A DNA stretch of 64,000 bases from Streptomyces sannanensis (lineage in GTDB: Bacteria; Actinomycetota; Actinomycetes; Streptomycetales; Streptomycetaceae), in contig NZ_BAAAYL010000001.1 of the NCBI RefSeq assembly GCF_039536205.1, positions 6,386,001 to 6,450,000 on the forward strand. Direction: 5' to 3'. Below are positions 38,031 through 46,022 of the stretch, in pieces. The notes below the pieces were generated by a model. It was not told the origin of the DNA and made no database searches. It worked only from the letters and a program-made list of their open reading frames with translations. The position numbers were made by a program, and so were the translations under genes. Numbering within the stretch: the stretch's first letter is position 1; every line of letters starts with the position of its first letter.

Positions 38031-38957
38031 GTGCAGACCACCATCGCCACCAGCGTCGAGGCCGGCTCCTTCTGCGACCTCCGACGGAAGGACCCGGTGC
38101 TGACGCTTCTGCGGGAGGGCGGCGCCGAGTGGGCGCTCCCGTTCGCCCTCATGGAGCGCCTCGTGAAGTCCGGCACCCCATACGCGGAGCACGCCCGCGC
38201 CCTACGCAGCGAGAGCGTGAACGTGTCCGGGGCCGGCTTCGACTGGTTCGACGCCGAGCTGCCCGGTCAGATCGCTGACGAGATCAGCCTGTCGGACTAC
38301 GAGATCGTCGAGCACACCGACGAGCGCCGTGCGGCGCTGTCCCAGGCGCTGGAGCGGCTGGCCTCGGTCCACCCCCAGGGCTTCGCCCGCGTGCGGGAGT
38401 TCGTCCGGGGACTCCTGTGGGTGGGCCTCAAGCCCGGCGTCCGCACCTCCTCCCTGACCAGCTCCAGCGACCCGGCGCTGCCCTACGTCATCGTGTTCTC
38501 CGAGAAGGCGCGGCACCACATCCCTCCGAACACCGTCAGCCCGGAGCCGTCCCACCTCTTCCTCGCGGAGAACATCCTGCACGAGGGAACTCACCAGTCG
38601 ATCAGCTTCCACGTCCTCCAGCACCAGGTCTTCGCCGACGGGTACTCCTCCAAGACCTCCCCCAAGATCGAGATCGCGTGGCGTGCCACGCAGGGCGTGG
38701 CCCGCAACCAGTTCTGGGAGGTGGACCGGGCCTTCCATGCGACCTGCGTGTACAACCAGCTGCTGCGGTTCCGCCGGGTCGAACTCGACCGCGACGACCT
38801 GACCACCAACGAGCGTGCGTGCTTCCAGGCCGCCTACGACGAGGGCATGCAGGCCGTCCGCTACCTCATGGACCGGCTCGAAGCGCTGGGTGAACACTTC
38901 GCCGTGCACGGCAGGGAGCTGCTGGTCGACCTGCGTCACCAGACCGACGAGCTATAG
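38031..38957 (+). CDS. HExxH-type putative peptide-modification enzyme
   Basis: This 308-residue protein starts at GTG 38031 with AAGGAGAG upstream. ILHEGTHQSISFH contains H184-E185-x-x-H188, in a sequence context like the HExxH family found next to RiPP precursors (named aKG-HExxH peptide beta-hydroxylase in recent annotation, as far as I recall). The rest is helical with no signal peptide, unlike secreted metalloproteases. Directly after it, with the ribosome site overlapping its stop, is a 2OG-Fe(II) oxygenase-like gene. A role in modifying the 28-residue peptide is inferred from position and family. Confidence 0.68.
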   Translation: MQTTIATSVEAGSFCDLRRKDPVLTLLREGGAEWALPFALMERLVKSGTPYAEHARALRSESVNVSGAGFDWFDAELPGQIADEISLSDYEIVEHTDERRAALSQALERLASVHPQGFARVREFVRGLLWVGLKPGVRTSSLTSSSDPALPYVIVFSEKARHHIPPNTVSPEPSHLFLAENILHEGTHQSISFHVLQHQVFADGYSSKTSPKIEIAWRATQGVARNQFWEVDRAFHATCVYNQLLRFRRVELDRDDLTTNERACFQAAYDEGMQAVRYLMDRLEALGEHFAVHGRELLVDLRHQTDEL

Positions 38958-38966
38958 GAGGGGCGA

Positions 38967-40280
38967 GTGCTCCAGCACCTCATCACACAGGACGAGGGCC
39001 TGCGCATGGTCCCCGCCGACCGCGACAAGCTGGCCTCTGCGGTCGAAGGGCTCCGCGAGGATCTGCGGACGCTGCCCGAAGGCGCGGATGCCGACCGGAC
39101 CCGGGTTCTGACCCGCTGGATCGGCATTGGCCTGGTGGTCCTGGGCGACTACGACGACGGGCGCGCGTTTCTGCGGCAGGCACTCGACCTTGCCGTAGCC
39201 GCCGACAACAGCCGGTCCGTCATCGCCACCAAACTCAACCTGGGCGATGCGCACCGCTACGCTGGCGAGTTGGAGACCGCGGACGCGCTATACCGTGGTG
39301 CCCTAGACGCGGCCCGCGAGCACCCGGAACTTGTCGACTTCGCTCTCCAGCACTTCGGCAAGCACCTGATGGAGAAGGGCGAACTCGCTGCGGCCCGCAC
39401 CCACCTCCAGGAGTCCATGCGCCTTCGGCTCGCCAAGGGGGACGCCGAGCTGATCGAGTCCACTGGGGCCGCGCTCCGCCGCGTCGAGCTGCTGATCGGC
39501 CGGACGGGTGCCGGCGACGAGGAAGCGGCGCGCAGGAGTCAGCAGTGGAACTCGTGGCTCCAGGCTCGCACCACGGCCCGCACCCCGGACCGGTGGGCTG
39601 AGGACTTCCCCGCCATCCGGGACGCGGTGCGGGACATCACCGAGCACCAGAGGGTGCGGCCTGTCCACCTGCGCGACCAGCCGTTCCCCGCCGGGCTGAT
39701 CGCCGCCATGGCGGACGAGGCCGAGAAGGCCGTAGCCACTGACGGGTACCTGCACAACGGCAAGTGGAACGCGGCCGTGGGCGACGCGGCGAACCGCTTC
39801 GCCGGGCAGGTCGACCTCGCCGCAGTCGTGGAGCGGGCCACCGTCCTGGAGGTGGAACAGCCGCACACCGCCGTCTACATCGCCTACGCGGAGGAGGGGC
39901 AGTTCCTCGACTTCCACGTGGACAAATTCGGCTTCGGTGAGGCCAGCCTGATCCTGTGCCTCAAGCACGACCGCTCCACCACCGCCCCAACGGTGAGCAC
40001 CACCGTCTTCATCGACGCCAATGGCTACCTCGAATGCGATCTCGCATCGGGAGGCTGCGTCGTGTTCGACGGAGCGCTCACGCCGCACGGCCGGACGCCC
40101 CTCGGCGCCGGAGAGAGCATCATCCTCATCAGCTTCGGCTTCCGCGCGCGTGATCAGGCTCCGCGTATGGTCACCCATCTCCCGCCGGTCCCGCGCTGCG
40201 GCTACCAGGTCAGCGGCCAGATCAAGCAGGCCCCCGAACCCCCTGTCTACGACGCGACGATCCTCCGACCCAAGTCCTGA
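38967..40280 (+). CDS. TPR - 2OG-Fe(II) oxygenase fusion protein
   Basis: This 437-residue protein starts at GTG 38967 behind AGGAGGGG. Residues about 30-190 are TPR repeats (ALDLAVAADNSRSVIATKLN, GDAHRYAGELETADALYRGA), usually for protein or peptide binding. The C-terminal half is a double-stranded beta-helix: FLDFHVDKFGF gives H317-x-D319, and LTPHGRTPLG gives H374 with R376 for 2-oxoglutarate, so the facial triad is complete. It probably hydroxylates a peptide or protein side chain, the peptide gene upstream being the obvious candidate. Another possibility is modification of a host protein. Confidence 0.72.
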   Translation: MLQHLITQDEGLRMVPADRDKLASAVEGLREDLRTLPEGADADRTRVLTRWIGIGLVVLGDYDDGRAFLRQALDLAVAADNSRSVIATKLNLGDAHRYAGELETADALYRGALDAAREHPELVDFALQHFGKHLMEKGELAAARTHLQESMRLRLAKGDAELIESTGAALRRVELLIGRTGAGDEEAARRSQQWNSWLQARTTARTPDRWAEDFPAIRDAVRDITEHQRVRPVHLRDQPFPAGLIAAMADEAEKAVATDGYLHNGKWNAAVGDAANRFAGQVDLAAVVERATVLEVEQPHTAVYIAYAEEGQFLDFHVDKFGFGEASLILCLKHDRSTTAPTVSTTVFIDANGYLECDLASGGCVVFDGALTPHGRTPLGAGESIILISFGFRARDQAPRMVTHLPPVPRCGYQVSGQIKQAPEPPVYDATILRPKS

Positions 40281-40282
40281 CA

Positions 40283-40501
40283 CTGTCCCTACTGGACGAG
40301 GTCGGCGAGCCGAGGCCGTCATGGGGGGCGACTGCCTGCAATCCGCGCAAGGGCAACAGCCACACCTGGGAGGACGTCCAGAGCGAACTCTGCGACGTCA
40401 TCCTCACCGCCATGGTCGCCCTGCGGACCATCACGCCCGATGCGGGAAAGGTGTTCGCCGAACGGCTCGAGCACGTTGCCGACCGCTCCCTCACAGGGTA
40501 A
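40283..40501 (+). pseudogene. MazG-like pyrophosphohydrolase remnant
   Basis: The frame reads LDEVGE, then GATACNPRKGNSHTWEDV, then ELCDVILTAMVALRTITPDA to a stop. This matches the C-terminal half of Streptomyces MazG-like proteins. There is no start codon, and the N-terminal helix is missing or damaged after LDEVGE. It is a decayed fragment directly behind the oxygenase gene. Confidence 0.7.
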
Positions 40502-40516
40502 GACGGTCCTCCCTCT

Positions 40517-40590
40517 GCCCCGGCCGGCACCGCCTGGCCGGGGCTAGGCATGACCGGACCCGCCGCGTGGTCTGCGCCACGTGGCGGGTT
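40517..40590 (+). terminator. Two adjacent hairpins ending the peptide-modification operon
   Basis: GCCCCGGCC/GGCCGGGGC (40517-40544) and ACCCGCC-CGTGG/CCACG-GGCGGGT (40558-40589, followed by TTTGG) are two consecutive stems between the MazG remnant and the convergent small XRE gene. Confidence 0.65.
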
Positions 40591-40668
40591 TGGCCATGTG
40601 TCACACGCGGGGACGACAGTTACACAATGATCTTTTTAATGGTGAGGCTGACGGGACGGCCGGTGTCC

Positions 40669-40905
40669 TCACAGCTCGTGGAGGAGATCGGTGACCGGGA
40701 TGTTGAGAGTGAGGGCGATCCGCAGGAGGTGGCTGACTTTAGCGTCGGCGCCGGCCTCGAGTCGCTGGACCGTGGACCGGTCGATGCCAGCTTGCTCGGC
40801 GAGCTCCTCCTGGGTCATGTCCCGCCACATCCTGGTGTCGCGGATGCGGTCGCCGAGGGCTCGACGGGCGTCGAGGATCCATGGCGGCTGGGCGGCGGCG
40901 GGCAC
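40669..40905 (-). CDS. Small XRE-family HTH protein (78 aa)
   Basis: The protein is almost entirely a lambda-repressor-like HTH: RDMTQEELAEQAGIDRSTVQ, then RLEAGADAKVSHLLRIALTL. It resembles Cro/C.-type or plasmid-style repressors, which fits an accessory insert. Any target is unknown; a 9-bp inverted repeat just upstream of its start is a candidate autoregulatory site. Confidence 0.88.
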   Translation of the reverse strand: MPAAAQPPWILDARRALGDRIRDTRMWRDMTQEELAEQAGIDRSTVQRLEAGADAKVSHLLRIALTLNIPVTDLLHEL

Positions 40906-40924
40906 TCGACAAACGCTCTAAGCA

Positions 40925-40971
40925 GCAAGATCATAAGGCAGCAGCTACTTTGCGGCTTTTTTTGATCTTGC
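40925..40971. repeat. Inverted repeat in AT-rich promoter region
   Basis: GCAAGATCA (40925-40933) and TGATCTTGC (40963-40971) are perfect 9-bp arms, 29 bp apart, around a T-rich stretch unusual for this genome. It is probably an operator for the small XRE gene; a related TGATCTTTTT occurs at the other end of that gene near 40628. Confidence 0.5.
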
Positions 40972-41090
40972 ACTCCCCCTTCCATCCACCGGGACACTCC
41001 TCGGCGTAGCCCCGCCCGTGTCGGGCCCGAGTCGCTCAAGACCGGCTCACCTTCGGCTCACCCCGGACCACCCCTCTCAGGAGACGGCGC

Positions 41091-41331
41091 ATGGACAGCG
41101 AGACGATCCTCACGCGTTACGACTGGACGCCCGGCATCTGCTTCCGGCACCCGAGCCGCGGACAGACCGACACCACGAGGATCAAAGACGATTCACCCGA
41201 TCGCCGAGCCGGCGCAGGAACTGCGCGCCTGCCGGGACTGCGTCCTCGAGTTGGAGGGCATGAGGAGACGGGCGGCGGAGCGGGGTGGGCGTGAGTACGT
41301 CCCCGGCCTGGTGGCTGACGCTGAGCCGTGA
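41091..41331 (+). pseudogene. Frameshifted small Streptomyces protein
   Basis: The first part reads MDSETILTRYDWTPGICFRH and DTTRIK. The continuation HPIAEPAQELRACRDCVLEL then EGMRRRAAERGGREYVPG is in another frame, beginning near 41187. Joined, the two make a plausible cysteine-containing protein of about 80 residues, so a one-base shift has broken the gene (or the sequence has an error there). I do not recognise its function. Confidence 0.5.
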
Positions 41332-41529
41332 TGTTTGCACAGCTGAGAGCCTGTTGCCGGGGGTCTCCGCCGGGGAGTGTGTGGGGAGAATCGCGGACTG
41401 GGAGCAACCAGGGAGCGCCAGGCGTCGCGCTCAATCACACTCAGTCGCAATCAAGGTGAACAGATATCAGCAGTTCACAGGGCCGCAGGTGTGACCGCGT
41501 ACCGTCACGCCTGCTCGCGGAAATCAAGC

Positions 41530-41661
41530 GGCCAGTTCTTCACGGACTACAACCTCCTGGCCGCGGGATCCGTGATCGTGGCCCTCCCGACGGTGCTCGT
41601 CTTCCTGTTGCTGCAACGCCACTTCATCGCGGGCCTCACCCTCGGTGCGGGCAAGGGGTGA
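41530..41661 (+). pseudogene. 3' remnant of a sugar ABC transporter permease (MalG type)
   Basis: The frame ends in [39 protein letters not shown] and a stop. This is the last transmembrane segment and tail of carbohydrate permeases of the MalG/BPD family. Everything upstream, including the EAA loop, is missing, and the sequence before about 41530 is unrelated. It marks the right edge of the insert. Confidence 0.82.
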
Positions 41662-41695
41662 GGGACGTTCGACAAAGCTTCAGCATGACGCGCTG

Positions 41696-42220
41696 TCAGG
41701 CGGACTGGACCTTGAGTATCGCCTCGCCGGCATCGGCAGCCGCCGAGAAGAAGCCCTGGAGCTCGAGGAGGTCGGCGACCAGCGAGGCCGACCACTCCGT
41801 GCTCCACGGAGTGCTGAAGCCCAGGGCAGCGGCCTGCGCCGCGAGCAACGGGTCCGAGGCCTTCACCAGGTCGTGTACGGGCACGTCTCGCAGAAAGGCG
41901 GCGGCCCGCCGGACCTGCCGCGGTTCCAGCACGCACACTTCGAATTCTGCGACCAGCCCGTACTCGGTGTCCTCCTCCTCCGTCCGCAGCTCGCCACCGA
42001 AGACCGGCAACCGGGCCGATTCGTCGGCGATCGAGCCGCCCGCTGTCAGCACGAAGTCCATGAGCGAGCCGTTGTTCTCCACGGCCATCACGAGCCCGGC
42101 CTTGCGAAGAACGCCGAACTCGTCGTCGAACCAATGCGGCACCATCCCGCGCAGCCGTTTCGCCGACGGTTCGGCCGCCACCGCCCCCGGCACCCGACGC
42201 CAGAAGAAGTCCACGCCCAC
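41696..42220 (-). CDS. DUF1877-like protein
   Basis: This 174-residue soluble protein has a C-terminal helix region (LELQGFFSAAADAGEAILKV) resembling the DUF1877/YfbM family, while the N-terminus (MGVDFFWRRVP) and the YGLVAEFEVCVLEPRQVRRA strand-helix also fit. Function is not known for the family. It stands alone between a pseudogene and a small hypothetical gene. Confidence 0.6.
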   Translation of the reverse strand: MGVDFFWRRVPGAVAAEPSAKRLRGMVPHWFDDEFGVLRKAGLVMAVENNGSLMDFVLTAGGSIADESARLPVFGGELRTEEEDTEYGLVAEFEVCVLEPRQVRRAAAFLRDVPVHDLVKASDPLLAAQAAALGFSTPWSTEWSASLVADLLELQGFFSAAADAGEAILKVQSA

Positions 42221-42302
42221 CCTGTCACCCCGCCCATGTCTCGACCTGGCATCTCCAGTGCCCGGACGGAGTCAGGGTAGGCGATCGCACTGACATCGCG
42301 GA

Positions 42303-42479
42303 TCAGTGCGCCGGTTCGGGTGTCTGCCGTGTCACGACGACCAGGAAGGCATCCGACTCCAGGTCCATCACGACCTCGGCATCGGTTCCCTCGTCCCGGC
42401 GTGCCCGGGCGAAATCCTCGGCCGGCCAACTGCCCCACGGCCCACCTGCGGGAAATCGTTCCAACACCGTATGACTCAT
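42303..42479 (-). CDS. Small hypothetical protein (58 aa)
   Basis: ATG 42479 has GGAGGGG just upstream, which decides the start over the longer frame. The sequence (MSHTVLERFPAGGPWGSWPA, later VVMDLESDAFLVVVTRQ) is a plausible small alpha/beta protein without recognisable motif. Confidence 0.55.
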   Translation of the reverse strand: MSHTVLERFPAGGPWGSWPAEDFARARRDEGTDAEVVMDLESDAFLVVVTRQTPEPAH

Positions 42480-42708
42480 GCCGTATCCCCTCCAACAGTC
42501 CGGCAGTCGCACAACGACGCCCCCGCCGTGCGCGTTACGGCCCCCGTGATTGCCGGTGCGAGACGCCGCGGGGCAAGGGCCCGGTGCGGTGAACCTGCAA
42601 TGGCAAGGCCACAGTTGTATCCGGGGCCGGGCGGCCTCCCGGCCGAAGATGGTTTCCGTGGCAGGGTGATGCGGGCAAGCCACATGGGGCTATCCGAGAG
42701 GGGGAACC

Positions 42709-43743
42709 GTGATCGTCTGGATCAACGGTGCGTTCAGCGCCGGCAAGACCAGCACCGCGCGCGAGCTGGTCGAACTGATCCCTAACAGCACTCTTTACGA
42801 CCCAGAGGTAATCGGCGGCAGCCTGCCGTATCTGCTGCCGCAGAAGCACCTCGACGAGGTGACCGACTTCCAGGACCTGCCGATCTGGCGGCGCCTGGTC
42901 GTGGATGCCGCCGCGGCGATGCTGGCCGAGCTGGGCGGTGTGCTGGTCGTGCCGATGACACTGTTGCGCCAGGAGTACCGCGACGAGATCTTCGGCGGGC
43001 TCGCCTCACGACGTATCCAGGTGCGTCATGTGCTGCTCACTCCCGAGGAAACGATCCTGCGGCAACGCATCGCAGGGCGTGAGGACCCGGAGTTCCCAGA
43101 CACCCAGGACCGGATCCGGCAGTGGGCGTACGACCACATCGAGCCCTACAAGGAGGCGCTCGGCTGGCTCGTCCCGGACGCGTACATCGTCGACAACACT
43201 CACATCACCCCGCGTGAGACCGCCGAGCGCATCGCCGAAGCAGCACGCACCGGCGCCGCCCCGGTCTGCCGGATCGTGCAGACACCCGAACCGACCCGGG
43301 AGACCGTGGCCGCCGGAGTGCTGCTCTTCGACGAACAGGACCGGGTACTGCTCGTCGACCCCACCTACAAGCCGGGATGGGAGTTCCCGGGCGGAGTCGC
43401 CGAATCGGGCGAGGCGCCGGCCCGCGCCGGAGTGCGAGAGGTGGCCGAGGAACTCGGCGTCCGGCTGGAGCGGGTACCGCGGCTGCTGGTCGTCGACTGG
43501 GAGCCGCCACGGCCGCCCGGCTTCGGCGGGCTGCGGCTGATCTTCGACGGCGGCCGGCTGACCGCCGACGAGGCGGGCCGGCTGCTGCTGCCCGGCGCGG
43601 AGCTGCGTGGCTGGCGCTTCGTCACCGAGGAGGAGGCCGCCGGGCTGCTGCCGCCCGCGCGTTACGAGCGGCTGCGCTGGGCACTGCGCGCCCGGGAGCG
43701 GTCAACCGTGCTCAACCTGGAGGCCGGAGTCCCGGTCGGCTGA
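42709..43743 (+). CDS. P-loop kinase-NUDIX hydrolase fusion
   Basis: This is a 344-residue, two-domain protein. GTG 42709 follows GAGAGGGGG. Residues 1-190 are a nucleotide or antibiotic kinase-like P-loop domain (INGAFSAGKTST Walker A, a DPEVIGG motif, RIAGREDPE lid). Residues about 205-320 are a NUDIX domain with the box GGVAESGEAPARAGVREVAE then ELG, in which the catalytic REVxEELG glutamates are kept. It could phosphorylate and clean up nucleotide derivatives or act in RNA repair; the substrate is unknown. The last 42 bases overlap the convergent MBL gene. Confidence 0.88.
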   Translation: MIVWINGAFSAGKTSTARELVELIPNSTLYDPEVIGGSLPYLLPQKHLDEVTDFQDLPIWRRLVVDAAAAMLAELGGVLVVPMTLLRQEYRDEIFGGLASRRIQVRHVLLTPEETILRQRIAGREDPEFPDTQDRIRQWAYDHIEPYKEALGWLVPDAYIVDNTHITPRETAERIAEAARTGAAPVCRIVQTPEPTRETVAAGVLLFDEQDRVLLVDPTYKPGWEFPGGVAESGEAPARAGVREVAEELGVRLERVPRLLVVDWEPPRPPGFGGLRLIFDGGRLTADEAGRLLLPGAELRGWRFVTEEEAAGLLPPARYERLRWALRARERSTVLNLEAGVPVG

Positions 43744-44412
43744 CGCACGCATCGCCGCCGCCGCGTCGGCGGTCAGCGGATCACCGTGCCCGAAGCAGAC
43801 GACGGCCGGGGCGAGCGCGGCCAGCCGCCGGAACGAGGTCACTGCCCGCTCCCGGTCCGTGTTGAAAACGCCCACCATCGCCTGGCCCACTCCCGCGACC
43901 GCGTCACCGGTGAACAGCACACCATGGCGCGGGAGATGGACCGAGATCGAGCCGTCGGTGTGACCGGGGGAGTACACCACGACGGCCCCGTCGCCGAAGC
44001 CGAGCGCCTCGCCGTCCTCGACCTCACGGTCGACCCGGGTCGGCGGGGCCTCCGGCACCGTGAGGCCATGGGCGTACAACGGACGCTCCCAGTCGAGCAG
44101 TACGGGCTCGGGGACCGGCTGCTCGCCGCGGATCACCGCGGCTTCCAGCCGGTGCGCCAGCACCTCGGCGCCGTAGCGGTCCGCCAGTTCCTCGGCGGCA
44201 CCGACATGGTCGCGGTGGCAGTGGGTGAGGACGATGCGGCGGATATTTCCCGGGTCGAGTCCCAGGCCTCGTATCGCGTCTTCGATCTCGGCCGCGGCAT
44301 TCACGTTCCCGGCGTCGATCAGAGTCAGTTCGTCACCGTCGCGCCAGAGATATGCCTGGCCGATCGGGAAGCGGAACATGTGCAGTCGGGGAAGCACTTC
44401 GACGAGATCCAT
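43702..44412 (-). CDS. Metallo-beta-lactamase-fold hydrolase
   Basis: This 236-residue protein has LTHCHRDHVGAAEELA (HxHxDH), SPGHTDGSISVHLP, FTGDAVAG and FGHGDPL, giving the complete binuclear zinc ligand set of glyoxalase II-like MBL proteins. The reaction is probably thioester or ester hydrolysis. Its 3' end overlaps the kinase-NUDIX gene tail to tail. Confidence 0.93.
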   Translation of the reverse strand: MDLVEVLPRLHMFRFPIGQAYLWRDGDELTLIDAGNVNAAAEIEDAIRGLGLDPGNIRRIVLTHCHRDHVGAAEELADRYGAEVLAHRLEAAVIRGEQPVPEPVLLDWERPLYAHGLTVPEAPPTRVDREVEDGEALGFGDGAVVVYSPGHTDGSISVHLPRHGVLFTGDAVAGVGQAMVGVFNTDRERAVTSFRRLAALAPAVVCFGHGDPLTADAAAAMRASADRDSGLQVEHG

Positions 44413-44487
44413 GCGGCGAACGTACGGCGTACGTCACGGCCGCCGCACGGATCTACGCTTTGCGCGAGTTCCGCTCTCGGCGGACCG

Positions 44488-45864
44488 TCAGTTCGCCTTG
44501 GACTCGGCGTAGTTGACGAGGAACAGCGCCTCGGCGACGGACAGCCGCTCCAGCTCCTCGGGCGAGACGCTCTCGTTCACCGCGTGGATCTGCGCCTCCG
44601 GCTCGCTCAGACCGATCAACAGGATCTCCGCCTCGGGGTAGAGCGTGCCGAGCGTGTTGCACAGGGGGATCGAGCCACCCATGCCCGCCGACTGCATCTC
44701 CACACCCTCGTACGCAACCCGCATCGCGTCGGCCATCGCGCTGTACGCCGGGCTGGAGGTGTCCGCCTGGAACGCCTGGCCCTGGCCCACCTGCTCCACG
44801 GAGACCTTCGCGCCCCACGGGGTGTGCGCTTCCAGGTGCGCGGTCAGCAGCTTGGTGGCCTCGGCGGCGTCCTGGCCCGGCGGCACCCGGAGGCTGATCT
44901 GCGCCCGGGCGCTCGCCTGCACGGACGGCGTGGCGCCGGCCACCGACGGGCAGTCGATGCCGATGACCGTGACCGCCGGACGCGCCCAGATACGGTCGGC
45001 GACCGTGCCGCGGCCGATCAGCTCCACGCCGTCCAGCACCTTGGCGTCCTTGCGGAAGTCGGCCTCCGGGTACTGGATGCCCTGCCAGTCGGTGTCGGTG
45101 GCCAGCCCTTCGACGGTCGTCGAGCCGTCCTCGGAGCGCAGCGAGTCCAGGACGCGGATCAGCGCGGCCAGCGCGTCCGGCGCCGCGCCACCGAACTGGC
45201 CCGAGTGCAGGTTACCTTCGAGGGTGTCGACCTGGATGCGCAGCATCGTCATGCCGCGCAGCGTCGCGGTGACGGTGGGCAGGCCGACCTGGAAGTTGCC
45301 GGCGTCGCCGATCACGATGGCGTCGGCGGTCAGCAGCTCCGGGTGCGCCTCGGCGTACCGCTCCAGGCCGCCGGTGCCCTGCTCCTCGGAGCCCTCGGCG
45401 ATCACCTTGACCGTCACCGGGATGCCACCGTTGGCCTTCAGGGCGCGCAGTGCGAGCAGGTGCATGATGAAGCCGCCCTTGCAGTCGGCGGCGCCGCGCC
45501 CGTACCAGCGGCCGTCACGCTCGGTCAGCTCGAACGGCGGGGACACCCACGCGGCCTCGTCGAGCGGCGGCTGCACATCGTAGTGGGCGTACAGCAGCAC
45601 GGTCGGCGCGCCCGCCGGGCCGGGAAGGAGGCCGTACACCGACTGGGTGCCGTCAGGGGTGTCGAGAAAAGCGACGTCCTGGAAGCCCTCGGCGCGCAGT
45701 GCGTCGGCCACCCAGTTGGCGGCGGCCTCGCACTCGCTCTTCGGGAACTGCTCCGGGTCCGCCAACGCCACCGACCGGAAGGTCACCAGCTCCGTCAGCT
45801 CGGCCTTGGCCCGGGGCATCAGGGCGGCGACGGTCTCGGCGATCGGATTCGCGGTCATGGGCAC
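44488..45864 (-). CDS. M20-family dipeptidase
   Basis: This 458-residue zinc peptidase has LLYAHYDVQPP (first metal His and Asp), YGRGAADCKGGF (bridging Asp), EGSEEQGTGGLE (catalytic Glu pair), VIGDAGN and a C-terminal GGSIPLCNTL region. The length and dimerisation domain in the middle match the cytosolic PepV/CNDP-type dipeptidases of actinobacteria. It is divergent from the geranylgeranyl reductase-like gene. Confidence 0.93.
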   Translation of the reverse strand: MPMTANPIAETVAALMPRAKAELTELVTFRSVALADPEQFPKSECEAAANWVADALRAEGFQDVAFLDTPDGTQSVYGLLPGPAGAPTVLLYAHYDVQPPLDEAAWVSPPFELTERDGRWYGRGAADCKGGFIMHLLALRALKANGGIPVTVKVIAEGSEEQGTGGLERYAEAHPELLTADAIVIGDAGNFQVGLPTVTATLRGMTMLRIQVDTLEGNLHSGQFGGAAPDALAALIRVLDSLRSEDGSTTVEGLATDTDWQGIQYPEADFRKDAKVLDGVELIGRGTVADRIWARPAVTVIGIDCPSVAGATPSVQASARAQISLRVPPGQDAAEATKLLTAHLEAHTPWGAKVSVEQVGQGQAFQADTSSPAYSAMADAMRVAYEGVEMQSAGMGGSIPLCNTLGTLYPEAEILLIGLSEPEAQIHAVNESVSPEELERLSVAEALFLVNYAESKAN

Positions 45865-46022
45865 GCTCCTCTTGAGTGCGGCGTTGATGTACAGGGGCGT
45901 ACGTGCAGGTGTACGTACGTCGCAGGCGTGATCGATCCTCCCACAGCGGACGGAGCCGGTCCGCGCCGTAGGATGCCGGGGACAACACGGGCCACTGGTC
46001 GGACGGGGAGCAGAAGCACATC

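Noticed and set aside
40925-40971. Inverted repeat as a phage or ICE attachment site
   Set aside because: No integrase, tRNA end or matching direct repeat was found; an operator is more likely.
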